Notes: generated by a model from the letters alone, not told the origin. Numbered from the stretch's first letter, positions 26,399 through 35,694 are shown. The stretch is 64,000 nt of DNA from an uncultured Flammeovirgaceae bacterium (GCA_937883755.1 CAKZYA010000022.1:62001-126000); one strand, 5' to 3'. Translations and numbers: made by a program.

Positions 26399-27808
26399 AT
26401 GAACCAATCAATTTTGATGGCTCTTGCTTTGCTGATCCTAGCAGCCTGTGGCGGGGCAAGCCAAACTCAAGACAATCCTACTGAAGACCAAGCCACCCAA
26501 CAGTTTACTGGAGCTAATAATGAAGTGAAGCTAATGACCGTAGATCCTGGTCATTTTCATGCTGCCTTGGTGCAGAAATTTATGTACGACCAGGTAGATT
26601 CAGTGGTTCATGTCTATGCACCTCAGGGTAAAGATTTGCAACTGCACATGCAGCGGATCGAGGGTTTCAATACTCGCGATGAAAGTCCTACGCACTGGGT
26701 AGAAGAAGTGTATACCGGATCTGACTTTTTCGAGCAAATGATGCAGGAGCAGCCAGGTAATGTAGTGGTGCTTTCGGGTAACAATGCCAAGAAAACGGAA
26801 TATATCCGTGAATCGGTAGAGGCTGGACTAAACGTATTGGCGGATAAGCCGATGGTAATTCATCCTTCTGAATTTCCTAAACTGAAGTCAGCCCTGGCTA
26901 CTGCCGAAGAAAAGGACGTATTGCTGTACGACATTATGACCGAACGCTACGAGATTACGACCATGCTACAAAAAGCATTATCGCAGAAGTCGGAAGTATT
27001 CGGTGAATTAGAAAAAGGCACTCCCGAAAATCCGGCTATTTCCAAAGAAAGTGTTCACCATTTTTCTAAAGAAGTAGCGGGTAGTCCACTAATTCGTCCC
27101 GCCTGGTTTTTTGATACTGAGCAACAGGGCGAGGGTATTGTAGATGTTTCTACGCATTTGGTAGATCTGATATTGTGGGAGTGTTTCCCAGAAGAAGGAA
27201 TCGATACCACTGAAGTTTCCGTAGTAAATGCCCGACGCTGGGCGACGGAACTTACTCCGGCTCAGTTTGAGAAAGTAACCGGAATGTCCGAATTTCCTGA
27301 TTATCTGCAAAAAGACGTACAGAATTCAGTGCTCAACACTTACGCTAATGGTGAGTTTGTATTCGCCGCTCGGGGAGTTCACGGAAAAGTAGCGGCTATC
27401 TGGAACTTTGAGGCTCCCGAAGGGGCAAAAGATACGCACTTCTCTATGATGCGGGGAACGAAAGCTAATCTGGTCATTCGGCAAGATGCTCCTCAGAATT
27501 ATCAAACTACATTATACGTAGAGCCTATTTCCCCAACTGACGATTTTGAGGCTAGTTTACGGACTGCGCTAGATGAACTAAGCTCGGAATATCCCGGATT
27601 AAATCTTCGTGCTTCAGAAAACGGATGGGAGGTGCTGGTTCCGGAGGAGTATAAAGTAGGTCATGAAGCTCACTTCGCTCAGGTCACTGAAAAATACCTA
27701 GAGTACTTAGTGGCGGGAGAGATACCCGATTGGGAGATGACGAATATGTTGACGAAATATTATCTTACCATGCAGGCTTACGAGATGAGCAGAGGGGCGG
27801 GGAGCTAG
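26399..27808 (+). CDS. Gfo/Idh/MocA-like lipoprotein (putative oxidoreductase C-terminal domain)
   Basis: 469 residues. Lipoprotein signal MNQSILMALALLILAACGG with lipidated Cys, so the protein is membrane-anchored outside the cytoplasm. The first half is a Rossmann-like domain without the classic GxGxxG (VKLMTVDPGHFHAAL). It retains the VVVLSGNNAKKTEYI strand and ADKPMVI, equivalent to the EKP motif. The C-terminal half matches the 'putative oxidoreductase C-terminal' region, with DVSTHLVDLILWE. Loss of the glycine motif suggests altered or no nucleotide binding. It probably acts on the same substrate as the upstream Gfo/Idh/MocA enzyme. Confidence 0.8.
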   Translation: MNQSILMALALLILAACGGASQTQDNPTEDQATQQFTGANNEVKLMTVDPGHFHAALVQKFMYDQVDSVVHVYAPQGKDLQLHMQRIEGFNTRDESPTHWVEEVYTGSDFFEQMMQEQPGNVVVLSGNNAKKTEYIRESVEAGLNVLADKPMVIHPSEFPKLKSALATAEEKDVLLYDIMTERYEITTMLQKALSQKSEVFGELEKGTPENPAISKESVHHFSKEVAGSPLIRPAWFFDTEQQGEGIVDVSTHLVDLILWECFPEEGIDTTEVSVVNARRWATELTPAQFEKVTGMSEFPDYLQKDVQNSVLNTYANGEFVFAARGVHGKVAAIWNFEAPEGAKDTHFSMMRGTKANLVIRQDAPQNYQTTLYVEPISPTDDFEASLRTALDELSSEYPGLNLRASENGWEVLVPEEYKVGHEAHFAQVTEKYLEYLVAGEIPDWEMTNMLTKYYLTMQAYEMSRGAGS

Positions 27809-27846
27809 GAGCAAGAGGGAAGGGCGTATAGCAATACGCCCAAACA

Positions 27847-28827
27847 ATGATATATATGAAAATAAAAATCTGGATAGTAATAGCTGCTTTCTCTTTACTT
27901 GGCTGCGCTCAGGAGGAAGAGGTAAAAACTCTAAGACTAGGTCACGGCTTATCAGTAGACCACTCGGTACATCAAGCGATGGTATTCATGGGAGATCGGT
28001 TGAAGGAAAAGTCGGATGGAAAGATGGAGCTTAAAGTATACCCAAGTGAACAACTAGGCTCGGAGCGAGAGTGCGTAGAGTTACTCCAGTTCGGTAGTCT
28101 AGCCATGACCAAAGTTTCGGCGGCAGTGATGGAAGGCTTTGTAGACAAATACCGAGTGTTAGGTTTACCTTACCTATTTGAAAGCAAAGCCCATGCTTTT
28201 AAAGTACTAGATAGCGATGTCGGTAAAGAAATCTTGGAATCAGGAGAATCGATCTGGTTAAGAGGGCTCGGCTTTTATGATTCGGGTTACCGTAGCTTCT
28301 ATACCAAAGATAGACCAATCAATACCCCCAGCGATTTGTCAGGCATGAAAGTTCGGGTAATGTCCAGCATTAACTCTATCAATATGGTAGAAGCGATGGG
28401 GGGCTCACCAACCCCAATTTCTTTCGGGGAGTTATATACCGCTTTGCAAAGCGGGGTAGTTGATGCCGCAGAAAATAATCCACCTAGTTTTTATCTATCG
28501 CGCCATTACGAAATTTGTAAGTACTATTCTATCGATCAGCATACTCAGGTGCCCGATGTATTACTGATTAGCCAGATTATCTGGAATAAACTGAGTTCCG
28601 AAGAGCAGCAGTGGGTGCAAGAAGCTGCTGACGAATCGGTAGAATATCAGCGAGAGCTATGGGAGGTTTCTGAGAAAGAGGCAATGGATGCAGTAAAGGC
28701 TGCCGGAGTGGAAATTAACTATCCTGACAAAAGCCCATTTCAGGAAGCGGTAGAAGATGTATATGAGCCTTTTAGCGACAACGAAGAACTTAATAGCCTT
28801 ATTCAACGCATAAAAGCGGCCTCTTAA
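27847..28827 (+). CDS. TRAP transporter solute-binding lipoprotein (DctP type)
   Basis: 326 residues from the first ATG; the Met at 27856 (MKIKIWIVIAAFSLLGC) is equally good and gives the lipobox directly. DctP family features: TLRLGHGLSVDHSVHQA, YPSEQLGSERE, LPYLFESKAHA, and the signature region KVRVMSSINSINMVEAMGGSPTPISFGELYTALQSGVVDAAENN. The conserved Arg of the VR(V/I) motif normally contacts the carboxylate of the ligand, so an organic acid or sugar acid is expected. With UxuA downstream, a hexuronate is the best guess. Its permeases follow. Confidence 0.92.
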   Translation: MIYMKIKIWIVIAAFSLLGCAQEEEVKTLRLGHGLSVDHSVHQAMVFMGDRLKEKSDGKMELKVYPSEQLGSERECVELLQFGSLAMTKVSAAVMEGFVDKYRVLGLPYLFESKAHAFKVLDSDVGKEILESGESIWLRGLGFYDSGYRSFYTKDRPINTPSDLSGMKVRVMSSINSINMVEAMGGSPTPISFGELYTALQSGVVDAAENNPPSFYLSRHYEICKYYSIDQHTQVPDVLLISQIIWNKLSSEEQQWVQEAADESVEYQRELWEVSEKEAMDAVKAAGVEINYPDKSPFQEAVEDVYEPFSDNEELNSLIQRIKAAS

Positions 28828-28830
28828 CTT

Positions 28831-28992
28831 AGAGTATGTTTGAGCTTTATCCTTTGACCTTCAAATCCACCTTTGTCACCTGCGCTTCGCCAATTTTTTC
28901 GGCCGTAGCCCAGGCTATGCCCTCAAAAATTGGCTCGCTCAGTCGCCAAACTTTGAATTTTCGGTTTCAAAGACAAAATTCAAACATACTCT
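28831..28992. repeat. 162-bp MITE-like inverted-repeat element inside the TRAP operon
   Basis: Perfect 13-bp terminal inverted repeats: AGAGTATGTTTGA (28831-28843) and TCAAACATACTCT (28980-28992). Inside are further imperfect arms around GCGCTTCGCCAATTTTTTC and AAAAATTGGCTCGC. The right end stops 1 bp before the dctQ start codon. No coding potential. Form and size fit a miniature element or large hairpin repeat. Confidence 0.65.
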
Positions 28993-28993
28993 T

Positions 28994-29482
28994 ATGACTC
29001 TACGAAACGCAATTGATAGAATAGTACGATGGCTGCTGGTTATCTTCATGTCAGCTATTGTAATTGATGTGACCATCCAGGTAGTCAGCCGCTATTTATT
29101 TCAATCTCCCTTTAGCTTTACTGACGAACTAGCTGGGTTTCTACTCATCTGGGTAGGACTCTTAGGCTCGGCTTATGCTACAGGTGAAAAACAACACTTA
29201 GCCATTGACTTAATCTCGGGGGGGATGTCTCCCCAGAGGAAACGCCAACTAGATATTCTCATCAACATTATCGTTGTATTATTTGCCTTAGGAGTACTGG
29301 GGATAGGCGGGTTTTGGTTAGTGTACACCAGTTTCTTATTTGGACAAATATCGGCCGCTCTTGAACTTCCGCTGGGCTACGTTTATCTGGTAGTACCAGT
29401 TTCTGGTCTGCTGATTGCCTATTATGCCATTGATAATACGTTTAATGAACCCAGCACTGATCCTGATTTAGTGGGTGAATAA
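28994..29482 (+). CDS. TRAP transporter small permease (DctQ type)
   Basis: 162 residues with four membrane helices (about 15-35, 47-65, 88-112, 125-145), standard for DctQ. Features include FSFTDELAGFLLIWVGLLGSAYATGEKQHLAIDL, the conserved loop of the family (E in TDE, and the AT..KQHL stretch). Forms the membrane complex with DctM and receives solute from DctP using a sodium or proton gradient. Start codon directly abuts the inverted-repeat element. Confidence 0.92.
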   Translation: MTLRNAIDRIVRWLLVIFMSAIVIDVTIQVVSRYLFQSPFSFTDELAGFLLIWVGLLGSAYATGEKQHLAIDLISGGMSPQRKRQLDILINIIVVLFALGVLGIGGFWLVYTSFLFGQISAALELPLGYVYLVVPVSGLLIAYYAIDNTFNEPSTDPDLVGE

Positions 29483-29668
29483 GTTTGTGCTAGTGGAAAA
29501 GAGAAAAGGGAGAACGGAAAAGGGAAAAAGGCGATATGATTGATAATTGTTCGATAAACCCTAGTGACTAAGGACAAGTGACAAATGAACTAACAATAAC
29601 TAGCAATTTATCCATAGAACAATTGACCACTAACTCGACCATCTAATCACTCTCTCATTTAAATCTTA

Positions 29669-30967
29669 ATGGAAGCTACCGAAGTCCTCATTCTTGTTTT
29701 CAGCTTTGTGATCTTTATTGCTATTGGCGTTCCAATTGCCTACTGTATTGGAATTGCTGGAGTCATCACTATGCTACTTTCCATTGACTATCTTCCTGCA
29801 GTGACCACTTTTGCCCAGCGGATGGCAACGGGTCTCAACAGCTTTACTTTGCTGGCTATTCCGCTATTTATTCTGGCGGGGCAACTCATGAATACCGGAG
29901 GAATTGCCTCCCGACTAATTGAGTTTGCCAAAGTGCTAGTAGGTCGATTACCAGGGGGGTTAGCGGTAGTAAATGTGCTAGCTAATATGTTATTTGGTGC
30001 AATTTCTGGCTCAGCGGGCGCTGCTGCCTCAGCAATTGGAACCATCATGCATCCACGCATGAAAAATGAGGGGTACGACGAAAACTTCAGTGCCGCAGTG
30101 AACATTACTTCAGCAACTACCGGGCTGGTAATTCCTCCGAGTAACATTTTGATTATCTATTCATTAGCTAGTGGCGGGGTTTCTATTGCCGCTCTGTTTT
30201 TAGCTGGTTATCTACCGGGTGTATTGACTGGGTTAGCACTCATTGGTTTTGCTACGGCCTACGCTTATCGTCATAATTACCCTACCGGAGAAAAAGTCCC
30301 GCTACGGGAAGGGGTGCAGAAGTTTCTGGCGGCTTTACCAAGTCTATTACTATTGATTATCATACTCGGGGGAATTGTAGCTGGCGTTTTTACCGCCACG
30401 GAGGCTTCGGGAGTAGCTGTCCTTTACTGCTTAGCACTGGCATTTATCTACCGGGAAATTAAGGTGAGCGACTTACCCGATATTTTAATACGAACTACGC
30501 TGACCACTTGCATAGTGTTGCTGATGGTCGCTGCTTCTATTGGGCTTTCCTGGGTAATGGCTTACGAGGAAATTCCGCAAAATGTAAGCGCTGCTCTACT
30601 CACTCTGAGTGATAGTCCGTTCTTGATCTTGTTGATTATCAACATTATTCTGCTCTTTGTAGGAGTGTTTATGGACATGACTCCGGCAGTACTGATTTTT
30701 ACCCCGATATTTCTTCCGGTAGTCACCCAGCAGTTAGGCATTGATCCAGTTCACTTTGGCATTATCCTGATCGTTAACCTTTGTGTTGGCTTGTGTACCC
30801 CGCCCGTAGGTACCGTACTGTTTATTGGTTGCAGCGTAGCCAACATAAAAATTCAGTCAGTAGTAAAGCCATTGCTACCCTTCTTTGTGGCGATGGTAGT
30901 GGTATTACTACTGGTTACTTATATTCCTGAAATTAGCCTGTGGTTACCTCGGCAATTCGGCTTCTAA
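29669..30967 (+). CDS. TRAP transporter large permease (DctM type)
   Basis: 432 residues, about 12 hydrophobic segments. Conserved DctM motifs: GVPIAYCIGIAG near the N-terminus, IPLFILAGQLMNTGGIA, AISGSAGAAASAIGTI, LVIPPSNILIIY, and VGLCTPPVGTVLF in the C-terminal half. The transport channel of the TRAP system. A 186-bp low-complexity spacer without a terminator separates it from dctQ. The SDR gene begins at the base after its stop codon, so the two are translationally linked. Confidence 0.93.
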   Translation: MEATEVLILVFSFVIFIAIGVPIAYCIGIAGVITMLLSIDYLPAVTTFAQRMATGLNSFTLLAIPLFILAGQLMNTGGIASRLIEFAKVLVGRLPGGLAVVNVLANMLFGAISGSAGAAASAIGTIMHPRMKNEGYDENFSAAVNITSATTGLVIPPSNILIIYSLASGGVSIAALFLAGYLPGVLTGLALIGFATAYAYRHNYPTGEKVPLREGVQKFLAALPSLLLLIIILGGIVAGVFTATEASGVAVLYCLALAFIYREIKVSDLPDILIRTTLTTCIVLLMVAASIGLSWVMAYEEIPQNVSAALLTLSDSPFLILLIINIILLFVGVFMDMTPAVLIFTPIFLPVVTQQLGIDPVHFGIILIVNLCVGLCTPPVGTVLFIGCSVANIKIQSVVKPLLPFFVAMVVVLLLVTYIPEISLWLPRQFGF

Positions 30968-31798
30968 ATGAAAGGTTTTATGCAAAATGACATATTTGGA
31001 GTCTCCGAAAAAGTCATCATCATCACGGGTGGTGCTGGAGTGCTTGGGGGAGCGATGGCAGCCATGTTACTCAAGCAAGGAGCTAAAATCGTCATTCTTA
31101 GTCGGCGTGAGTCTTCTATAAATGAGAAACTGGAAGAACTTCATGTGATCAGCGAAAATGCAATTGGGTTTGCCTGTGATGTCACTTCTCAGGAGCAATT
31201 AGAAGAAGTAAGTCAGAAAATACTGGCTCAGTGGGGGCAGATTGACGTACTCATCAATGCTGCTGGGGGAAATATGCCTGGTGCGACCGTTGCCCCTGGC
31301 CAAACCGTATTTGACGTATCGGTGGATGCTTTACGAAAAGTACTGGATTTAAATCTGATGGGCTCAGTACTGCCGACGCTTGTATTTGGAAAAGCGATGG
31401 CTAAACAAAAATCCGGTAGTATCATTAATATTTCCTCGATGGCAGCTACTCACTCCATTACACGGGTATTAGGTTACTCAATAGCGAAGGCAGGGATTGA
31501 TATGTTTACTAAGTGGATGGCCACCGAGATGTCCTTAAAATTTGGTGATGGTATTCGGGTAAATGCTATTGCCCCGGGCTTTTTTATTGGAGAACAAAAC
31601 CGGAAGCTACTCACCAATGAAGACGGCTCGTTAACTGAGAGAGGTAAAACCATTATTCAGAATACTCCCATGCAACGCTTTGGGGAAGCTGAAGAATTAA
31701 ATGGAGCAATACTTTACCTCTGTAGCGATGCTTCCAAGTTTGTAACCGGAACTATTTTACCTATCGACGGCGGATTTAGTTCGTTTAGTGGAGTGTAA
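30968..31798 (+). CDS. SDR-family oxidoreductase, likely D-mannonate oxidoreductase (fructuronate reductase)
   Basis: 276 residues; an alternative Met at 30980 is possible. Classic SDR: nucleotide site ITGGAGVLGGAMA, D in CDVTS, NAAGG, and the active site with Ser in NISSMAATHS and YSIAK (Tyr and Lys). The first gene base follows the dctM stop and uxuA starts 2 bp after the SDR stop. This tight link with mannonate dehydratase suggests it reduces fructuronate to mannonate, as SDR-type UxuB proteins of other bacteria do. General SDR assignment is secure; the substrate is inferred from context. Confidence 0.85.
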   Translation: MKGFMQNDIFGVSEKVIIITGGAGVLGGAMAAMLLKQGAKIVILSRRESSINEKLEELHVISENAIGFACDVTSQEQLEEVSQKILAQWGQIDVLINAAGGNMPGATVAPGQTVFDVSVDALRKVLDLNLMGSVLPTLVFGKAMAKQKSGSIINISSMAATHSITRVLGYSIAKAGIDMFTKWMATEMSLKFGDGIRVNAIAPGFFIGEQNRKLLTNEDGSLTERGKTIIQNTPMQRFGEAEELNGAILYLCSDASKFVTGTILPIDGGFSSFSGV

Positions 31799-31800
31799 AA

Positions 31801-33006
31801 ATGAATTCCTTGCAACAATCATTATATCCTACCTGGCGCTGGTTTGGCCCTCAGGATGCCGTATCTCTCATGGAAATTAAACAAGCTGGAGTAAAAGGAA
31901 TCGTTACTGCTCTGCATCATATCCCTTGTGGTGAGGTATGGTCAGTAGAGGAAATTAAGCAACGGCAAAAAGTCATTGAAGCGGTTGGTTTAGACTGGAC
32001 AGTGGTAGAGAGTGTAAACATTCACGAAAGCATCAAAGTCGGCGCATCTGATCGGGATCAGTTTATAAGAAAGTATCAGCAGACTCTCCGAAATCTAGCT
32101 AAGTGTGGTATTCGGTTGGTATGCTATAATTATATGCCAGTACTGGATTGGACGCGCACTCAACTAGCGCATCCGGTAGAAGATGGTTCAACCGCTCTTC
32201 GTTATGATCCCACGGCTTTGGCAGCTTTTGAATTATTCATACTAAAGCGAAAGGGTGCAGAAGATCAGTACAGTAAAGAACAGAAAGTAACTGCTGAAAA
32301 GTATTTCTCAGCGATAACTCAGGCTGAAAAAGAGAAGCTGCAACAAACAATTTTAGCGGGACTGCCAGGAACTGACGAAGTTTTCACTCCTGATGAGTTT
32401 AATAGGTTCTTAGAACGTTATCAGGACGTGGATGCCCAGCAGCTGCGTAAAAACCTTGTCTATTTTTTACAGCAGATCATTCCGGTGACGGAAGAAGTTG
32501 GCATTAAGATGGCGATTCACCCTGACGATCCGCCATTCCCTATTCTGGGTTTACCCCGGGTAGTTAGCACCGAAGATGATTTGCAGTTTATTACCAGTCA
32601 GGTTCCTTCGCCCAGTAACGGTATCACTTTCTGCACCGGATCACTGGGCGGAAGGTCAGATAATGACTTACCAGGAATGATTGAACGACTGGGAGATAAA
32701 ATACATTTTCTGCACTTACGAAATGTACAGCGTAACTCCGACGGTAGCTTTCACGAGGCAAATCATCTGGAGGGGAGCACTGATATGTTTGCGGTGATGC
32801 AAGCGGTTATCAATGAGCAGCAGAAAAGAATTAATAGTGGCCGAGAAGATATTACTATTCCGCTACGTCCTGATCATGGTCATCAGTTTCAGTTTGATAT
32901 TGATCGTAACTTTTACCCTGGTTACTCAGGGGTAGGGCGGTTACGGGGTTTAGCCGAACTAAGAGGGCTAGAACTAGGAATTCGCCGGATGATGGGAAAT
33001 AGATGA
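31801..33006 (+). CDS. uxuA: Mannonate dehydratase
   Basis: 401 residues, the normal length. Converts D-mannonate to 2-keto-3-deoxy-D-gluconate in hexuronate breakdown, in the cytoplasm. Family signatures are clear: TWRWFGPQDAVSL at the N-terminus, VTALHHIPCGEVW, AIHPDDPPFPILGLPR (metal-binding His) and FCTGSLGGR, with a C-terminal DHGHQF. The barrel is a xylose-isomerase-like TIM fold. Two bases separate it from the SDR gene. No 2-keto-3-deoxygluconate kinase or aldolase is in the window. Confidence 0.95.
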   Translation: MNSLQQSLYPTWRWFGPQDAVSLMEIKQAGVKGIVTALHHIPCGEVWSVEEIKQRQKVIEAVGLDWTVVESVNIHESIKVGASDRDQFIRKYQQTLRNLAKCGIRLVCYNYMPVLDWTRTQLAHPVEDGSTALRYDPTALAAFELFILKRKGAEDQYSKEQKVTAEKYFSAITQAEKEKLQQTILAGLPGTDEVFTPDEFNRFLERYQDVDAQQLRKNLVYFLQQIIPVTEEVGIKMAIHPDDPPFPILGLPRVVSTEDDLQFITSQVPSPSNGITFCTGSLGGRSDNDLPGMIERLGDKIHFLHLRNVQRNSDGSFHEANHLEGSTDMFAVMQAVINEQQKRINSGREDITIPLRPDHGHQFQFDIDRNFYPGYSGVGRLRGLAELRGLELGIRRMMGNR

Positions 33007-33097
33007 GATTTACCCAACAATACGCCCGTAGAATCGTTTTACTTGACAGGTGTCAGCCCAGAATGAATTTTTTTTACCCCTCATTTGTTGTATAGAC

Positions 33098-33292
33098 ATG
33101 ATTACAATTCCCGATAAGCGAAAGTCCCAGATCACTAAAGAACTTCTAAAACAGTACAAGAAATCTCATCCCGGAGTTTTTTCCCTCAGCTACTTTGATC
33201 CAACCGAAATCAATGACTTTGTTGTTCAGCGCGGTTCAGACGTAGTAGTAGATAAGCAGGGAATAGAAAGCTTCCTTCAGGCATTTAGATAG
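33098..33292 (+). CDS. Small hypothetical protein
   Basis: 64 residues from ATG 33098; an in-frame GTG at 33050 would add 16 residues, but ATG fits better. Composition: a basic N-terminal helix (KRKSQITKELLKQYKK) and a short strand/helix C-terminus (VVVDKQGIESFLQAF). No signal peptide, no cysteine. I do not recognise it. It stands alone after uxuA and is followed by a long hairpin. Confidence 0.45.
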   Translation: MITIPDKRKSQITKELLKQYKKSHPGVFSLSYFDPTEINDFVVQRGSDVVVDKQGIESFLQAFR

Positions 33293-33335
33293 ATATAGCA
33301 CCTGCTATACTTCACGCTTAGTGTTTCTAAGCGAC

Positions 33336-33410
33336 ATAACCCTCAGAATAGCTTCGCTCGGTTTGGATAAGCATATCCTTACTTAGGCAAAGTATGTTCC
33401 TGAGGGTTAT
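33336..33410. terminator. Long hairpin between convergent genes (bidirectional terminator or repeat)
   Basis: ATAACCCTCAG at 33336-33346 pairs perfectly with CTGAGGGTTAT at 33400-33410, enclosing 53 bp with a smaller internal hairpin (GGATA / TATCC near 33365). It sits between the small hypothetical gene (plus) and the Nramp-like gene (minus), where a bidirectional terminator is expected. No long T-run is present. Confidence 0.4.
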
Positions 33411-33413
33411 TGT

Positions 33414-34700
33414 TTATATGAGCTCTAATAGGGCGATTACCCCGGTGTAGGAAATAATACAAGCAAAGACTAGAGCGGCTGCTAGACCAATATTCATGCC
33501 CAGTCCAGCAGTGTGTTTGCCCATAAGCTCCTTACTATTTACTAGATACATAATTCCCCCAATAACCAGTGGCAATACAAATACAGCTGCAACTTGAGTA
33601 GCTATTTGGGCAGCAATTGGGTTAGCTCCTAGGATAGGTACACTTAACCCCACTACGCAAGCAATACCCGTAAGAATCTTAAATCTTGAGGAGTTTGTAT
33701 CTAATTCTCCATTCTGATAATCAGCAATAAGTAAGGGAGCTACCATCAGAATCGGGAAAATAGACGATAAGCCTGCACTCACGGCACCGACCATAAAGAG
33801 AACTACGGCAAACCGTCCGGCAATTGGTTCTAGGGTATAAACCATATCCATCACCTTTTCAATGGTTTTACCTTCATAGAACAAAGCTCCAGTGGCAGCA
33901 GCCATAATGGCTAGGTTGATAGCAAACATCAAGATTGCCGATGTAAGCGCATCACGAGATTGGTCTTTAAGATTGTCTTGGTTCCAGCCTTTTCCTTTCA
34001 TTAGTAGCGGTCGCACTACAAAAGTGGGAGCTGCCATTGTTGTGCCTACAAAAGCAGCTACCAGTAGTTTGCCTCCGGCTACATCCGGCACACTTGGTAC
34101 AACTCCACTTAAAATTTCTCCGGGTTTGGGAAGCACCACAAACATGGAAATCAAAAACGAAATGCCCATTAAGGTTACAAAAATGATAAGTACTTTCTCA
34201 AAGAATGAGTATTGCCCAACCCAAAGTAGAGAATACATAATTAGAATAAGCGTAATGGCGATGCCCAGCACCATCCAGTAGTTCTCAGCAGGCAAGTCCG
34301 GATTGAAGAGTAACAGGGTTTCGTAAATAGCGTTAGCACTTAACCCTAAAATTCCCGACAGTGAATTCCACTGGGCTACAATAATACCGACTACTACCAA
34401 TATGGCGATGAATTTTCCGGCTTTAAGGCGGGTCTTGAAACTATGAATAGAGGTAAGTCCGGTGACTACTGCGTAGCGTCCGTAGGCTTCCATCAGTAGC
34501 CAGGAGAACAGGCAACTAAGCATGAGAACCCATAACAGTTGCATACCAAACTGACTACCTGCCTTCGCCATAGAGGTCACACTGCCGGTACCAATTGTAT
34601 AACCAATACAAAACAATCCTGGGCCAATACTCAGCATGGCTAACCAGATTCTTTGGAGAAAAGAAGGCGAAGCTTCTGACTGCGCTTTTTCTACCGACAT
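33414..34700 (-). CDS. Nramp-family-like transporter lacking the canonical metal motif
   Basis: 428 residues, about 11 membrane helices. The opening (LSIGPGLFCIGYTIGTGSVTSMAKAGSQFG) aligns with Nramp helix 1. The metal-binding DPGN is replaced by GTGS, and helix 6 shows TTMAAPTF in place of the MPHN motif. Canonical divalent-metal transport therefore looks unlikely; the cargo may differ (inference). It is translationally coupled with the isomerase-like lipoprotein gene (stop and start 1 bp apart) and part of a minus-strand sugar-acid cluster, so uptake of a sugar-derived solute or of the metal needed by the enolase-type enzyme are both conceivable. Confidence 0.75.
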   Translation of the reverse strand: MSVEKAQSEASPSFLQRIWLAMLSIGPGLFCIGYTIGTGSVTSMAKAGSQFGMQLLWVLMLSCLFSWLLMEAYGRYAVVTGLTSIHSFKTRLKAGKFIAILVVVGIIVAQWNSLSGILGLSANAIYETLLLFNPDLPAENYWMVLGIAITLILIMYSLLWVGQYSFFEKVLIIFVTLMGISFLISMFVVLPKPGEILSGVVPSVPDVAGGKLLVAAFVGTTMAAPTFVVRPLLMKGKGWNQDNLKDQSRDALTSAILMFAINLAIMAAATGALFYEGKTIEKVMDMVYTLEPIAGRFAVVLFMVGAVSAGLSSIFPILMVAPLLIADYQNGELDTNSSRFKILTGIACVVGLSVPILGANPIAAQIATQVAAVFVLPLVIGGIMYLVNSKELMGKHTAGLGMNIGLAAALVFACIISYTGVIALLELI

Positions 34701-34701
34701 G

Positions 34702-35694
34702 CTATTGAGGGATAGTAATAAGGTTTTGCGACTGAAGATAATTCAGGCTCTGTTCCTGATTTGCGAACGCCTGTTCCTGATTATCTACTGCCTGAAGCTC
34801 AATGGCTATGTAAGGTACCGAATGATCAGCCAACATTTTTAGTACTTCGGGTAGTGGGAGTGGGTTTTCGCCCAAAGTCTCCTGAGCTTGTCCACCTTGG
34901 GCGGATTTCAAATGAATGTAGAATAAGTTCTCAATATTATTTTGTAAGAACATTCGTACACTATCGGGTGAGGCGTGGACACGAGCTACACTGAACGGGT
35001 TAGCGGTATCAAATTGCCATCCAACTTGGTCGCTAACTCGCGCAAACAAGTCAGCCACGCCGTAGTACTGGTCAATCTGACCATAAAATGGTTCACCACC
35101 GTTTTCGATCACGTACTGCAAACCAGCCTGATTTGCTAATGCTGCGGCACTGTCCGCATACTGAACTGCGATTTCTAATTCTTCTTCAGTCCAGCCCTGT
35201 TTGGTGGGATCATTGGCGAATTCTGATAGACTAGCCAGTGAACGGATTAATTTCGGCCCTTCAAAAACCACTGCATTCTTCAAACCTTCTTCAAAGGTAG
35301 CCCAAAAGTCTTCGTCCAGCAGTCCCTTCTGAATAGCGTAACTGACTTCTATTCCTTTCTCCTGAGCATAAGCTGCAATTTCCTGACTTTCTTCTACTGA
35401 TAATTCAGCACTTGGATCGCGAAGCTCTAGCCAAGCGTAGCCCTGCTCGGCGGCGTAATCAACAAACTGCTTACTGGTTTCTAGCGAAACGGGCATGGCT
35501 GCTAGAAAATTCTGCGTGGTAAATCCCAGCTTTAGATTGGGATAATCAGTGAACTTTAAACTGTTGTTAATCGACTCTTCTGCAGATTGCTCATTATTTT
35601 GGGTAGTAGGCTGGCATCCGACTAGAAAGAGAATAACAGAGCCAGATAAGAATAGCATAAGTAATTGGGAAAAGTAATTTGGTAGGTAGTGCAT
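34702..35694 (-). CDS. Exported sugar phosphate isomerase/epimerase-like lipoprotein
   Basis: 330 residues. Lipoprotein signal with lipobox LVGC after a hydrophobic stretch (LLMLFLSGSVILFLVGC). The mature part is an AP endonuclease 2 / xylose-isomerase-like TIM barrel: LKLGFTTQNFLAAMP, YAWLELRDPSAEL, YVIENGGEPF, GWQFDTANPF and FYIHLKSAQGG provide the usual metal-ligating Glu, Asp and His positions. The family includes 3-keto-sugar and inosose processing enzymes. Extracytoplasmic location matches the Tat-exported oxidoreductases across the locus. Upstream of and nearly overlapping the Nramp-like gene. Confidence 0.85.
   Translation of the reverse strand: MHYLPNYFSQLLMLFLSGSVILFLVGCQPTTQNNEQSAEESINNSLKFTDYPNLKLGFTTQNFLAAMPVSLETSKQFVDYAAEQGYAWLELRDPSAELSVEESQEIAAYAQEKGIEVSYAIQKGLLDEDFWATFEEGLKNAVVFEGPKLIRSLASLSEFANDPTKQGWTEEELEIAVQYADSAAALANQAGLQYVIENGGEPFYGQIDQYYGVADLFARVSDQVGWQFDTANPFSVARVHASPDSVRMFLQNNIENLFYIHLKSAQGGQAQETLGENPLPLPEVLKMLADHSVPYIAIELQAVDNQEQAFANQEQSLNYLQSQNLITIPQ

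Noticed and set aside
29483-29668. Spacer between dctQ and dctM examined for an RNA or regulatory element
   Set aside because: Only low-complexity purine-rich and ACTAA-like words; no stable hairpin, ORF or palindrome.
33050-33097. GTG-initiated extension of the small protein at 33098
   Set aside because: The extra residues look unlike a leader or domain, and the ATG at 33098 is the better start.
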